Assembly (NCBI GenBank): GCA_003225295.1
Contig: QHYZ01000080.1
Span: 34,174-98,173, forward strand
From: Acidobacteriota bacterium
GTDB taxonomy: Bacteria; Acidobacteriota; Terriglobia; Acidiferrales; UBA7541
Length of the DNA: 64,000 nt
Reading direction: 5' to 3'
The notes beneath the pieces were generated by a model, which was not told the origin of the DNA, searched no databases, and was given only the letters and a program-made list of their open reading frames with translations. This document shows positions 34,311 to 43,595 of this stretch, piece after piece. The position numbers were made by a program, and so were the translations under genes. The stretch's first letter is position 1, and each line of letters starts with the position of its first letter.

Positions 34311-34712
34311 CTAGTGGTTGTAGGAATAACGGGAATAGATGAATTCCTGCCCGGTGCTGTCTCCCGGATAAAACCACACTTTGAGAGCCCTGGGCGAATC
34401 GCCCGAGCGCTCGTCAAATTCAAAGATGGTCTTATCGGGTGGTTCAAAGCGGGTGTTCGGAATGGTCCTAATCGTTGCAAAGATCTGGGTTTCATCTGCA
34501 TTCCAAATTTGCACGATGTGCCGATCTGCCAGGGTATCGGCCAGTTTGAAGACATAGGTCCCCGCCGGCAGAACCTGCCCGGGGATTTCCACTGCGTCGC
34601 CGAAGGTGACGATGGTTTTCTTGTCCCACTGATCCGCTCTGGCGCCCGGGGCGAGTGTGGCGCAGAACAGCACAGTGCATACTGCAAGTACAGCTCCTCT
34701 CAGTGTTGGCAT
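34311..34712 (-). CDS. Secreted beta-rich hypothetical protein (acidobacterial type)
   Basis: Secreted protein of 133 aa. The signal peptide (about 1-26, ending GARA) is followed by a compact domain with the pattern WDKKTIVTFGDAVEIPGQVL, PAGTYVFKLADTLADRH, VQIWNADE and ALKVWFYPGD. I recall this layout from many small secreted proteins of Acidobacteriota, none with a known role. AGGAGGG gives a strong start. It stands alone and is probably periplasmic or surface exposed. Confidence 0.75.
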   Translation of the reverse strand: MPTLRGAVLAVCTVLFCATLAPGARADQWDKKTIVTFGDAVEIPGQVLPAGTYVFKLADTLADRHIVQIWNADETQIFATIRTIPNTRFEPPDKTIFEFDERSGDSPRALKVWFYPGDSTGQEFIYSRYSYNH

Positions 34713-35086
34713 GCTACGACCCTCCTAGTTGGATTGGCTGGACCAAACGGGCAGGGATGGCGGCTGAGGATGAAGCTGGGCGGCCGAAGCCAGCGACCCG
34801 TACAGATCCGCGCAATCGCGCAGTTCTACCCGGACCTAGTCGGCTTCTGCCTCGCCCGTGTGATGCGCCTCCCCCGCCTGAGGTTGCGCCGAAAGTGCCC
34901 GCCCCCCAATTTTGTTCTTGCTTCGGTGGCACGCCGCGTGTCGCTCCGCCGTTGCTTACCTCATGACTGTCTGGCGTCATAATTTCGTTACTTCCTGACT
35001 TGACTCATTTCGGCATGGCCTTCCATTGACACACAGACCGAAGCAGCATAACTTTCGCCAACAATGCGCTCCCTGGTCGAGCTCCA
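34713..35086. other. Intergenic region between divergent genes
   Basis: No gene supported. It should carry the promoters of the secreted protein (minus) and the symporter (plus); none is clear. Confidence 0.4.
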
Positions 35087-36451
35087 ATGAAAAACAGACT
35101 TCTCCTTGCTGCCGTTCTCGTTTCCACGACCGCTATTGCTGCGACGCTCCTGGCTGGCGTTCAGATGCTGCCTCACGACGCGGTCGTCCCAACGCTCCTG
35201 CGCTGGCTGGCGATCCTTCTCATCGGTGCCTATGCCGCATCCCGCCGCTCGCTGACGACTTGGATCTTGGTCGGGCTTCTCGCCGGCGCGGAGCTTGGGC
35301 AGGACTGGCCCTCTGTGGCGCTCAACTTGCAGCTCCTCGGCACCATCTTTCTCCGGCTCATCAAGGTCATCATCGCGCCACTGTTGTTCGGAGTCCTCGT
35401 TGTCGGCATTGCCGGGCACTCCGACCTGAAGAAAGTGGGCCGTCTCGGCGTCAAATCCCTCATCTACTTCGAGGTCGTCTCGACCATCGCCATGCTCATC
35501 GGCTATGCCGCCATTCACCTGAGCCGCGCAGGAGAAGGTGTTCATCTGCCTCCCGCCTCAGCCGCCCAAGCACTCAATGTTTCGCCCCACAGTGCCACGC
35601 AACTCATCACCGACATCTTTCCGGAGAACATCGCCAAATCCGTCGCCGAGGGCCAGGTGCTCCAAATCGTCGTCTTCAGCGTCCTCTTCGCCATGGCGCT
35701 CATTTTGGTGCCCGAAGCGAAGCGCCGTCCCATGCTGGTCTTGTCCGAGAGCCTTTCGGAAACCATGTTCAAGTTCACCAACCTGGTCATGTACGCCGCT
35801 CCGCTCGGCGTCTTTGGCGCCGTTGCCTACACCGTCGGCCACTTGGGAGTGGGAGTCCTTCTTCCGCTCCTAAAACTCCTGGCCACCATGTACGTCGCTC
35901 TGGCCTTTTTCATCGTGTGCGTTCTGCTGCCGATCGCGCTGTGGGCACGCATCCCCATCAAGCGATTCATCAACGCCGTGGCCGAGCCCGTCACCATTGG
36001 ATTTGCCACCGCGAGCTCGGAGGCCACCCTGCCCCGCGCCATCGAGCAATTGGAGTCCTTCGGCGTCCCGCGCGAAATCGTCGCCTTTGTCCTCCCCACC
36101 GGCTACAGCTTCAATATGGACGGCGCGAGTCTTTATCAATCCCTGGCTTTATTTTTTGTTGTCCAGGCCGCAGGACTGCACCTCAGCATCGGTCAGCAAG
36201 TTTTGATGATCTTGACGCTGCTGATCAGCAGTAAAGGAACCGCCGGCGTGGCACGCGCCTCGCTGCTGATTGTCTTCGGCGCGGCGACTTCGTTTCATCT
36301 GCCCATGGAACCGTTATTTCTTCTCTTCGCGATCGATCAACTCATGGACATGGGCCGCACTGCAGTGACGGTTCTGGGTAATTGTGTCGCGTGCGTGGTC
36401 ATCGCTCGCTGGGAAGGTGAATTCCCCGCCAAACCTGCCACTTCCAGCTAG
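35087..36451 (+). CDS. Dicarboxylate/amino acid:cation symporter (DAACS family)
   Basis: Inner-membrane symporter of 454 aa with the hallmarks of the GltP/DctA family. These are the serine-rich re-entrant loop ATASSEATLPRAIEQ, the GYSFNMDGASLYQ motif (NMDG binds Na+/substrate) and the second loop LLISSKGTAGVARA. The N-terminal 70 residues contain two or three extra hydrophobic segments. It imports C4-dicarboxylates or glutamate/aspartate with H+ or Na+. The start ATG follows GAG weakly. It precedes an asparaginase-type gene by about 370 bp in the same direction. Confidence 0.92.
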   Translation: MKNRLLLAAVLVSTTAIAATLLAGVQMLPHDAVVPTLLRWLAILLIGAYAASRRSLTTWILVGLLAGAELGQDWPSVALNLQLLGTIFLRLIKVIIAPLLFGVLVVGIAGHSDLKKVGRLGVKSLIYFEVVSTIAMLIGYAAIHLSRAGEGVHLPPASAAQALNVSPHSATQLITDIFPENIAKSVAEGQVLQIVVFSVLFAMALILVPEAKRRPMLVLSESLSETMFKFTNLVMYAAPLGVFGAVAYTVGHLGVGVLLPLLKLLATMYVALAFFIVCVLLPIALWARIPIKRFINAVAEPVTIGFATASSEATLPRAIEQLESFGVPREIVAFVLPTGYSFNMDGASLYQSLALFFVVQAAGLHLSIGQQVLMILTLLISSKGTAGVARASLLIVFGAATSFHLPMEPLFLLFAIDQLMDMGRTAVTVLGNCVACVVIARWEGEFPAKPATSS

Positions 36452-36823
36452 GGCAGCGGCTCGGCGTTTGAATTCCTACCCCACGGGCCAGACCCCTCTA
36501 TCGCCGCGCCATCTGCGCTTTTCTCTTCTTGTGTCCAGTTACGAGGCGTCCTCGCCAGCCCTACTAGGCTTCCCGCACCATCGACACCCAGTGGGCCACG
36601 ACCAGTCCAGCCACAGGGTGGCCTGGTCACAAGAGTCCTGAGCAGGGAGGAAGGTGTCCTCATCAAGTCCTTCCCGGTACAACAACCAGCCAGGCAAACG
36701 TCAAGCGCGCCTCACTCCCTGCAAGCGTGGCTTCAGCCCGCACGGTCCCGCACGGTCTCCTTGCTCAACTATCGAGTGTCAACTGTTGTATAGTGCCCTG
36801 CGCATACTCCGGAGGTTCTTTAG
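36452..36823. other. Intergenic region
   Basis: No gene. TATAGT (36789-36794) is a possible -10 for the next gene, but a matching -35 at normal spacing is absent. Confidence 0.4.
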
Positions 36824-37975
36824 ATGGAATTATGGTCACGCCGCAAATTCTTCCTCACTTCGCTTGTCGGGAGCGCTGTTGCCAGCGCCGGCAGACTCTT
36901 TGGCCGCGCATTGCCAAACGGTAGCAATGTGTCCGCTCTCGCGCACCTTGCGCCAGCCGCGCCGGGCAAGCGTCCTCTCATCATTTCCAGCGCCAATGGA
37001 CTTCATGCCCTCGATAAGGGCATGGACATCCTCAAGAAAGGCGGCGATACACTTGACGCCGCAGTGGCTGTTGTCACGGTGGTTGAGGACGATCCAAATG
37101 ATGACTCCGTGGGCTACGGCGGATTGCCCAACGAAGAAGGAGAAGTGGAGCTGGACGCTAGCGTCATGCACGGGCCCACGCACCGCGCCGGCTCGGTGGC
37201 GAGCGTGCGCCGCATCAAGAACGTTGCGCGCCTGGCGAAGACGGTGATGGAGAAAACCAATCACGTCATGATCGTGGGTGACGGCGCGCGGCGTTTTGCG
37301 GTCGCGGAAGGCTTCGAGGAGATGAATCTCCTCACCGAGCACTCGCGCAAGATCTGGCTCGCGTGGAAGGCCAAGTCTTCATTCAATTGGCGCCCGGGTA
37401 TCGACTCGCCGGAATGGAAAGAACACATTTCCGCCATCTTTGACTACGATGAAGAACAGATCGCCTATGCCGAGCGGGTTATTGCGTATCCGCCAACGGG
37501 CACGATTCCTTGCATGGCCGTGGACGCCAACGGAGACATTTCGGCTACCACCACGACTTCCGGGTTGTCCTGGAAAATTCCTGGCCGCGTCGGGGACTCC
37601 CCGATCATCGGCGCGGGCTGCTGCGTGGACAATGAAGTGGGCGCCGCGGGCTCGACGGGCAAAGGCGAGGAAAACATCAAGATTTCTGGCGGCCATACCA
37701 TCATCGAAATGATGCGCCAGGGCAAATCGCCCACGGACGCCTGCCTCGAAGCAATGGGCCGCGTCGCGCACAACTATAAGGGCGACAAGAAAAAACTCAC
37801 GACCTTCCACATCTATTTCTACGCCATTAACAAAGAGGGCGCGCACGGCGCGGCTTCTCTCTGGCGCAATGGCTATGAACCAAGCAAGCAGGCCGCCTAC
37901 GCCGTCCATGACGGAACCGAGGCGCGACTCGTTCCCTGTAAACCCTACTTTGACGAAATCGGCGGCGACCAGTAG
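36824..37975 (+). CDS. N(4)-(beta-N-acetylglucosaminyl)-L-asparaginase (glycosylasparaginase), Ntn hydrolase
   Basis: Tat-exported (SRRKFFLTSLVGSAVAS) Ntn hydrolase of 383 aa. Family motifs surround the self-cleavage site: GTIPCMAVDANGDISATTT, with T227 as the predicted nucleophile and new N-terminus of the beta chain, then GRVGDSPIIGAG, DNEVGAAGSTGKGE. It hydrolyses the GlcNAc-Asn link of N-glycopeptides. The residue before T227 is Gly (G226), whereas the Flavobacterium enzyme has Asp, so autoprocessing may differ. GGAGG precedes ATG. The next gene starts 2 bp after its stop. Confidence 0.9.
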   Translation: MELWSRRKFFLTSLVGSAVASAGRLFGRALPNGSNVSALAHLAPAAPGKRPLIISSANGLHALDKGMDILKKGGDTLDAAVAVVTVVEDDPNDDSVGYGGLPNEEGEVELDASVMHGPTHRAGSVASVRRIKNVARLAKTVMEKTNHVMIVGDGARRFAVAEGFEEMNLLTEHSRKIWLAWKAKSSFNWRPGIDSPEWKEHISAIFDYDEEQIAYAERVIAYPPTGTIPCMAVDANGDISATTTTSGLSWKIPGRVGDSPIIGAGCCVDNEVGAAGSTGKGEENIKISGGHTIIEMMRQGKSPTDACLEAMGRVAHNYKGDKKKLTTFHIYFYAINKEGAHGAASLWRNGYEPSKQAAYAVHDGTEARLVPCKPYFDEIGGDQ

Positions 37976-37977
37976 AA

Positions 37978-39105
37978 ATGGATCAGGCCAATATTCTGAT
38001 TATCGGCGGTGGCGTTGTTGGCTGTGCTATCGCGCGCGCCGTCTCCGAGCACTGGCAGGATGTCTTTCTTGTCGAGCAGTTCCCCAAGCTCGGGATGGCT
38101 ACCAGCACGCGTAACAGCGGTGTAAACCACTCCGGCATCTATTACCCGAAGAATTCGCTTAAAGCGCGCCACTGCGTCGAAGGCAATCGTCTTACCTACG
38201 AATTTTGCATAAAGCACAATGTTCCCTTCCGCCACAAGGGGAAGCTCGTGGTGGCAGCCAATGCGCACGAGGAAACCGAACTCGTCGCCCTGAAGAAGCG
38301 CGGTGAAGACAACGGCGTCGAAGGATTGCGCCTCATTGATGCGGCAGAAATTCGAAAGCAAGAGCCGCACATCCGAGGAACCGCGGCTCTGGTGGTGCCG
38401 TCCACGGGAATTGTCTCTGCCGAAGAATTGGTGCACGCATACGCGCGCGTGGCAAGCAATCAGGGCGCAAACATTGTCACGCGGGCGGAGGTCGTCTCGC
38501 TTGCGCCTTCCGGGAAGAACATTCGCGTCGGCTTGCGCATCGGAGACCAGCGAGATTCACAAGAGGAAACGATCGAGGCGAAATGCGTCATCAATGCCGC
38601 GGGACTGCACGCCGATGAAGTTGCGGCGCTTCTCGGCAACCGCTCTTGGCATATTTACCCCGTGCGCGGGGAATACTGCGAAATTCGCGGCCCGCGCGCT
38701 TCGCTGATCAACAATCTTGTCTATCCTTTGCCGCACTCGCGGGGCCTCAGCCTTGGCGTGCACTTCACCAAAACCCTGTGGGCAACGGTTCTGGTGGGAC
38801 CGACAGCAACGTATGTCGAAGGAAAAGACAATTACGAAAAGGATCGTCTGGCAATCGCGGATTTCGCCAATAGCGCCAAAACGCTTCTGCCGGAAATCAG
38901 GGAGAGCGATTTACAGCTCGGTTATTCGGGCCTGCGCCCCAAACTCGTTCCGCCAGACCACCAAGGCATTGTCGATTTTGTGATCACCCGCGACCCCGCG
39001 GTGCCGCAGGCAATTCACCTCGTCGGCATGGAGTCTCCTGGCCTCACCGCCGCGCCTTCTGTCGGCCAACACGTCAGGCAACTTGTCGCCGAGGTGCTGG
39101 GGTGA
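37978..39105 (+). CDS. FAD-dependent oxidoreductase, L-2-hydroxyglutarate oxidase (LhgO)-like
   Basis: DAO-fold flavoenzyme of 375 aa. The N-terminal FAD motif is ILIIGGGVVGCAIARAV, followed by the LhgO-type signature STRNSGVNHSGIYYPKNSLKA (STRNSGVNHSGIYY). Later conserved parts are GAALVVPSTG-like (AALVVPSTGIVSAEELV) and VGMESPGLTAAPSVG. It would oxidise L-2-hydroxyglutarate or a similar 2-hydroxyacid and pass electrons to quinone or oxygen. It starts 2 bp after the glycosylasparaginase stop, so the two are co-transcribed, although a metabolic link is not obvious. Confidence 0.89.
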   Translation: MDQANILIIGGGVVGCAIARAVSEHWQDVFLVEQFPKLGMATSTRNSGVNHSGIYYPKNSLKARHCVEGNRLTYEFCIKHNVPFRHKGKLVVAANAHEETELVALKKRGEDNGVEGLRLIDAAEIRKQEPHIRGTAALVVPSTGIVSAEELVHAYARVASNQGANIVTRAEVVSLAPSGKNIRVGLRIGDQRDSQEETIEAKCVINAAGLHADEVAALLGNRSWHIYPVRGEYCEIRGPRASLINNLVYPLPHSRGLSLGVHFTKTLWATVLVGPTATYVEGKDNYEKDRLAIADFANSAKTLLPEIRESDLQLGYSGLRPKLVPPDHQGIVDFVITRDPAVPQAIHLVGMESPGLTAAPSVGQHVRQLVAEVLG

Positions 39106-39183
39106 TGGGGGGGGTTGAGCTCGTAGTTGTGGGGACGCGGCGTTGCCACGGTTCACAAAAGTGGATGGAGCAATTTGAGATGC

Positions 39184-40431
39184 TTATTCGACAATGACGC
39201 GAAGGAATTTCTTTTTCCCGGCGCGAAGAAGGAATTCAGCGGATTTGCTGAAATCGATTTCCTTGCGCGGGTCGTCCATTCGAACGCCGTCGATTTCCAC
39301 GCCGCCTTGTTCAATCAAGCGCTGGGCCTCGCTTTTCGAGGCCATCAATTTCAGATCGACGAGCAGGGCGGCGAGTTTCTTTGCGGGGCCGCTCGGTAAT
39401 TTCACAACGGGAGCTTCCTCGGGTACTTGGCGGTCGCGGAAGACGCGCTGGAAGTTCTCGGCGGCCTTGCGGGCGGCGTCTTGGCCGTGGAAACCGGCGA
39501 TCACTTCCCGTGCCAGGCGCATTTTTGCGTCCATGGGATGGAGCGCGCCGCCGGCAACTTCCTTTTTTAGGGCCTCGATTTCGCGCGGCGTGCGATCGGT
39601 CACCAGTTCGTAGTAGGGCTGCATCAAGGCGTCCGGAATCGACATCATCTTGCCAAACATTTCGCCGGGCGGCTCGGTGATGCCGACGTAGTTGCCGAGA
39701 CTTTTGGACATTTTTCTTTGGCCGTCGAGGCCCACGAGAATGGGCATGGTCAGCGCCACCTCCGAGGCCAAACCGTATTCGCGCTGTATGTCACGGTGCA
39801 CCAGAAGATTGAATTTCTGTTCGGTCGCACCGATCTCGACATCCGACCGCAGGGCCACGGCGTCGTACGCGGTAAGCAGCGGATACAGCAACTCGTGAAC
39901 GGAAATGGGCTGGTTGTTGTCCAGCCGGGAGCGAAAATCCTCCCGTTCGAGCATCCGCGCCAGGCGGTAGTGACCGCACAGCCGCACCACGTCGTAACTC
40001 GATAGCTTATCCAGCCACTCGCTGTTGTAGCGGACTTCCGTTTTCTGGGGATCGAGGAGTTTAAAGACCTGCGCGAGGTACGTCTTGGCATTCGCGTCAA
40101 CCTGCTCCCGGGTCAGCGGTGGGCGGGTTTCGGATTGTCCGGTGGGGTCGCCGATCATCGCCGAGAAATCGCCAATCAGGAAAATCGCGGTGTGCCCGAG
40201 GTCCTGAAAGTGCTTCAGCTTACGAAGGACCACGGTGTGGCCGAGATGAATGTCCGGGGCCGTTGGGTCCACGCCGAGATACACGCGCAGCGGCTTTCCA
40301 GTCTTGGCCGATTGCTCGAGCTTCGCGGTTAGGTCTTCCTCACGGATGATTTCGGCGACGCCTTTTTTGAGGTAGGCGATCTGCTCGGCGATGGGTTTGA
40401 ATTTGCTTTCGGTCATTTCGAGTTCTGGCAT
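39184..40431 (-). CDS. tyrS: Tyrosyl-tRNA synthetase
   Basis: Class I aminoacyl-tRNA synthetase of about 415 aa. The HIGH-type motif reads PDIHLGHTVVL and the KMSKS motif GQRKMSKSLGNYVG. A C-terminal S4 RNA-binding domain (KLAALLVDLKLMASKSEAQRLIEQGGVEID) is present; its core can be recognised in ASKSEAQRLIEQGGV. It charges tRNA-Tyr. Length and sequence fit the TyrZ-like subgroup common outside enterobacteria. Two ATG codons are possible at the start, 15 bases apart, neither with a strong ribosome site. Confidence 0.95.
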   Translation of the reverse strand: MPELEMTESKFKPIAEQIAYLKKGVAEIIREEDLTAKLEQSAKTGKPLRVYLGVDPTAPDIHLGHTVVLRKLKHFQDLGHTAIFLIGDFSAMIGDPTGQSETRPPLTREQVDANAKTYLAQVFKLLDPQKTEVRYNSEWLDKLSSYDVVRLCGHYRLARMLEREDFRSRLDNNQPISVHELLYPLLTAYDAVALRSDVEIGATEQKFNLLVHRDIQREYGLASEVALTMPILVGLDGQRKMSKSLGNYVGITEPPGEMFGKMMSIPDALMQPYYELVTDRTPREIEALKKEVAGGALHPMDAKMRLAREVIAGFHGQDAARKAAENFQRVFRDRQVPEEAPVVKLPSGPAKKLAALLVDLKLMASKSEAQRLIEQGGVEIDGVRMDDPRKEIDFSKSAEFLLRAGKKKFLRVIVE

Positions 40432-40530
40432 CGTGCCTGGGCGCCTTATGCTATGCTCAGATCCTTTCTGGCATCTTCGATCGGGCACCGTCAGCGAACG
40501 ACCGCAGTGATGCCCGATGGCTATTTTGAT

Positions 40531-41139
40531 TTAGTTTGTCAAAAGCACGCGGCGGCCGACCATCTTGTACTTTTCTTCCAGGACAATTTTTACCGCTTGG
40601 GAATAGACTCGGTGCTCTTCTTTGAGAATGCGGGCGCTGAGTGATTCTTCCGTGTCCTGGTCTTCGACGGCAACGACGGCTTGGATCACGATGGGGCCGG
40701 CGTCGAGATTTTCGTCGACGAAATGAACCGTGCAGCCGGCGAATTTCACTCCGTATTCGAGCGCCTGGCGCTGCGATTCCAACCCGGGGAATGACGGGAG
40801 GAGTGAAGGATGAATATTTAAGATGCGGTTCGGAAATTTGGCGACGAAAAAGGGAGATAGTAGCCGCATATATCCTGCGAGACAGATCAGATCGGCTTTG
40901 TGCTCATCAAGAACCGCGGCGACTTGGCGATCATAGACCTCCCGCTCCAATCCTTTTGAAGGAATGACGCGCGTCTTGATTCCACGCGACTCGGCGCGCT
41001 GGATGCCGGGCGCGCCCTCGCGATTGCTGATGACGACGGCGATCTCCGCGTTCGGAATTCTTCCCGCAGCGACGCTTTCCGCCAGCGCTTCAAAGTTCGA
41101 GCCGCGCCCGCTTAGCAGAACGCCTATGCGCTTCTTCAT
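40531..41139 (-). CDS. purN: Phosphoribosylglycinamide formyltransferase
   Basis: PurN of 202 aa, the usual length. It transfers a formyl group from 10-formyl-THF to GAR, step 3 of purine synthesis. The GAR-binding loop is LLSGRGSNFEAL. The catalytic Asn-His-Asp set lies in ILNIHPSLLPSFPG and DENLDAGPIV. It is about 4 kb from the main purine cluster on the same strand, separated by plus-strand genes, so it has its own promoter. Confidence 0.96.
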   Translation of the reverse strand: MKKRIGVLLSGRGSNFEALAESVAAGRIPNAEIAVVISNREGAPGIQRAESRGIKTRVIPSKGLEREVYDRQVAAVLDEHKADLICLAGYMRLLSPFFVAKFPNRILNIHPSLLPSFPGLESQRQALEYGVKFAGCTVHFVDENLDAGPIVIQAVVAVEDQDTEESLSARILKEEHRVYSQAVKIVLEEKYKMVGRRVLLTN

Positions 41140-41374
41140 AAACGAAAAACCTTAGCACAACCGTTCCAATCATCAAAACTCGTGATCGTCGAAAGTCAAG
41201 AGTTGCAACGACGCAGTGGAGAACACCGCCCCGTTTCAGCAAGCTCATGGCCAGCCGGAATGGTCAGCCCGCCAGGAAGCGGACGATTGCCGCTGGACTC
41301 GTGCGGTAGGGAGGCCCAATTGCGCTAGAATGCCGAATTCCGACAAAGCCACATCCATCGGGGAAGAGACCAAC

Positions 41375-42799
41375 ATGATCAATAGGATAAACCGCCGCCG
41401 CGAGCACTTCGGGACTTCAATTGCATTTGTGTTTTTCGCTCTTGTCCTCAGCGCAATTCCGACTGTTGCGCAGCGGGCTGCGCCTCGCGATCCGGCAGAG
41501 CCAGCACAAGGGAGGCCACAGCCGAAGCTGTTAGCGCGGCCTGCGGGCAGAGTTGCGCGCCCGGCGGTGGATGAAAAATCGATGCGCGCGCTGATCTCCA
41601 GGCTGGTAGCGTGTGGGACTCGGCTCACCCTTTCTTCCTGGACGGATTCGAAGCGAGGGATTGGTTGCGGGCGTGATGTTATCGTGGCGCGATTCAACGA
41701 GATCGCCAAAGATTCCGGGGCCAGGCTGCAAGTGGTGGTCGATAAATTCGAGTCTAGTTCCGAGCGAACTTCTTCGAAACCGATGCCACTCGAAAACGTC
41801 TACGCGATTCTTCCCGGCTCCGATCCCAAGCTGGCGAAAACCATTTTTATTGTTTCCGGGCACTTTGATTCGCGGCCATCGAATGTGATGGATCCGGAGG
41901 CGGATGCTCCGGGGGCCGACGACGACGCATCCGGTGTAGCGGTGAGCGTGGAATGCGCGCGGCTGCTGAGCAAGGCGGGGGTGAACGGGCGCGGGATCTA
42001 TCGGGCGACGATCCTTTTTGCGGCCGTTTCCGGAGAGGAGCAGGGGCTGCTGGGTAGCACGCATCTTCTGGAGTGGGCGAAGCAGCAGGGTTACACCGTT
42101 GGCGGAATGTTAGACGACGACATCGTGGGCGCCGATTCCGCGGCTGGTGCGCCGCATCGGGTGCGGCTTTTCTCGGGGAATGGCGAAATTGACGATGCGG
42201 ATTCGCCTTCGCGGGAATTGGCGCGTGCGGTCGAAGAGATTGATGGACGCGGGACGATTCGAATGATTTTCCGCGTGGACCGATTCGGCCGTGGTGGCGA
42301 TCACTACCCTTTCTATAAGGCGGGGTTGCCTGCAGTGCGATTTACGGAGCCGCTGGAAGACTACCATCACCAGCATCAAACGCCGCGCTCAGAAAACGGA
42401 GTCGCATACGGGGATCTTGAGAAATATCTTAACTTTACGTTTATGGGCGACGTGGCGCGGGACAATGCGAAAGCGCTGCAGCAATTGGCATTGGCTCCGG
42501 CTCCGCCGACAAATGCAAAGCTTACGGGCGCGGTCACGCCGGACGCCAGACTGTCCTGGTCGGCCGAGGATGATGCCGAGAGCGCTGGTTTTGAAATCCT
42601 GTGGCGCGAGACCAGCGATCCGCGCTGGCAGGTTTATGAATTTGCGGCTTCCTCCGGCGAAACCATTTTAAAGGGCGTTTCGACGGACAATCACTTCTTT
42701 GCCGTTCGTGCCGTGGGTAAGAATGGCGCTCGCTCGATTGCCGTTCCCACGGAAATCGAGCGGCGGCCACCCCCGTTGCCGGCTCCGAGCAAACCATGA
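41375..42799 (+). CDS. M28 family metallopeptidase (aminopeptidase)
   Basis: Secreted dizinc aminopeptidase of about 474 aa. A signal peptide of about 32 residues ends at PTVAQ. The metal and catalytic residues are visible: SGHFDSRPS (His ligand and Asp), GADDDASGVAV (bridging Asp), SGEEQGLLGS (Glu-Glu), DDDIVGADS (Asp) and the late His in DYHHQHQTP. A C-terminal fibronectin-III-like part (about 380-470) ends the protein. It would trim N-terminal residues of peptides outside the cytoplasm. GGGGAAGAG precedes this ATG; the frame extends 53 codons further up without a credible start. Confidence 0.92.
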   Translation: MINRINRRREHFGTSIAFVFFALVLSAIPTVAQRAAPRDPAEPAQGRPQPKLLARPAGRVARPAVDEKSMRALISRLVACGTRLTLSSWTDSKRGIGCGRDVIVARFNEIAKDSGARLQVVVDKFESSSERTSSKPMPLENVYAILPGSDPKLAKTIFIVSGHFDSRPSNVMDPEADAPGADDDASGVAVSVECARLLSKAGVNGRGIYRATILFAAVSGEEQGLLGSTHLLEWAKQQGYTVGGMLDDDIVGADSAAGAPHRVRLFSGNGEIDDADSPSRELARAVEEIDGRGTIRMIFRVDRFGRGGDHYPFYKAGLPAVRFTEPLEDYHHQHQTPRSENGVAYGDLEKYLNFTFMGDVARDNAKALQQLALAPAPPTNAKLTGAVTPDARLSWSAEDDAESAGFEILWRETSDPRWQVYEFAASSGETILKGVSTDNHFFAVRAVGKNGARSIAVPTEIERRPPPLPAPSKP

Positions 42800-42852
42800 G
42801 TGCCAGGGGCGGGGCATGCTGCGCCGCGAAATGAGCCAAGTAACACTCCCGG

Positions 42853-43015
42853 TCAGTGTTGGAGCGCGGCGACGGGTTGGGCAAAGGTGATGCCGATCTT
42901 GTCACCATCGGGGACTTCGACGGTCTTGGCGAAGCCGAGACGGCCGACCAGAGAAGGGCACGACGGGCTCGATCCCCTTGACGAGCAGGAGGGGAGTGAT
43001 GCGTTTGACGTTCAT
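42853..43015 (-). pseudogene. VOC (glyoxalase/bleomycin-resistance) family gene, truncated and frameshifted
   Basis: A start with AAGGAG at good spacing opens MNVKRITPLLLVKGIEPVVPF, the first strand of a VOC-fold protein. The frame then shifts, and GRLGFAKTVEVPDGDKIG continues in another frame and stops after VAALQH. Only about 50 of the usual 130-150 residues remain. It is therefore a remnant. Its neighbours are a promoter with a dyad and a PadR regulator, which in other bacteria often control VOC genes. Confidence 0.72.
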
Positions 43016-43120
43016 GGACTTGATCTCCTTCGGATGGATTGGGTTACGACACAACGAATCCGCCAGACCGCGCAAGAGCGGTGAGAGCGTTGGCGGCGAG
43101 GTGCATGGTGAAGATTCTGC

Positions 43121-43150
43121 TTGACAACACAGTAGTCTCAATTAGACTAC
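43121..43150 (+). promoter_or_regulatory. Promoter with overlapping dyad operator before the Cdd1-like gene
   Basis: TTGACA (43121-43126) is followed at 16-17 bp by TAGACT. The perfect inverted repeat GTAGTCT-CAATT-AGACTAC (43132-43150) covers the spacer and -10. A repressor bound there would block the promoter. The dyad resembles BlaI/winged-helix operators; the nearby PadR regulator is a candidate binder. The ribosome site AAGGAG of the next gene lies 31 bp further on. Confidence 0.62.
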
Positions 43151-43193
43151 GTGAGTGTGCAAAGTGGCACAAATCAAGTCAAGGAGATTTTTT

Positions 43194-43595
43194 GTGACTC
43201 ATCACCTCCGCGCGGATCATGAGAATAAAAGAGTTTCTCGAAGCCAGCCAACTGGGGGGAATCAAGCACGGACTTCTGGAATCTTGGGCACCTCACGGCG
43301 GAAGCCGCGACCCACGAGGCGGGGGACGGTCGTCGATGGCCGACAACTGGAAGACCTAGTTTCGATCGGGCCGGCGATGCTCAGGGACTTTGAGCTGCTG
43401 GGAATTCGCAGCGTGGCGCAGCTGGCGCGGCAGAATCCACAGAGGTTATACGCCCGGCTGAATCGCATACAAGCGCAGCGACAGGATCCCTGCGTGTTGG
43501 ATGTTTTTTCCGCGGCGGTGGCTCAGGCACAGAATCCACGGCTTCCCGCGGCGCAATGCCAGTGGTGGTATTGGAGTAAGAAGAGGAAGCAGTGA
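43194..43595 (+). CDS. Helix-hairpin-helix protein, Cdd1/mitomycin-resistance-like
   Basis: Protein of about 133 aa. The C-terminal 85 residues fit the Cdd1 family: LEDLVSIGPAMLRDFELLGI (a helix-hairpin-helix), then QLARQNPQRLYARL, QDPCVLDVFSAAV and the aromatic-basic end WWYWSKKRK. Cdd1 proteins are small proteins of unknown function once called pathogenicity-locus or mitomycin-resistance proteins. The N-terminal 45 residues are basic and low in complexity. A GTG start is chosen because AAGGAG lies 7 bp before it. It is under the promoter-operator at 43121. Confidence 0.8.
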   Translation: MTHHLRADHENKRVSRSQPTGGNQARTSGILGTSRRKPRPTRRGTVVDGRQLEDLVSIGPAMLRDFELLGIRSVAQLARQNPQRLYARLNRIQAQRQDPCVLDVFSAAVAQAQNPRLPAAQCQWWYWSKKRKQ

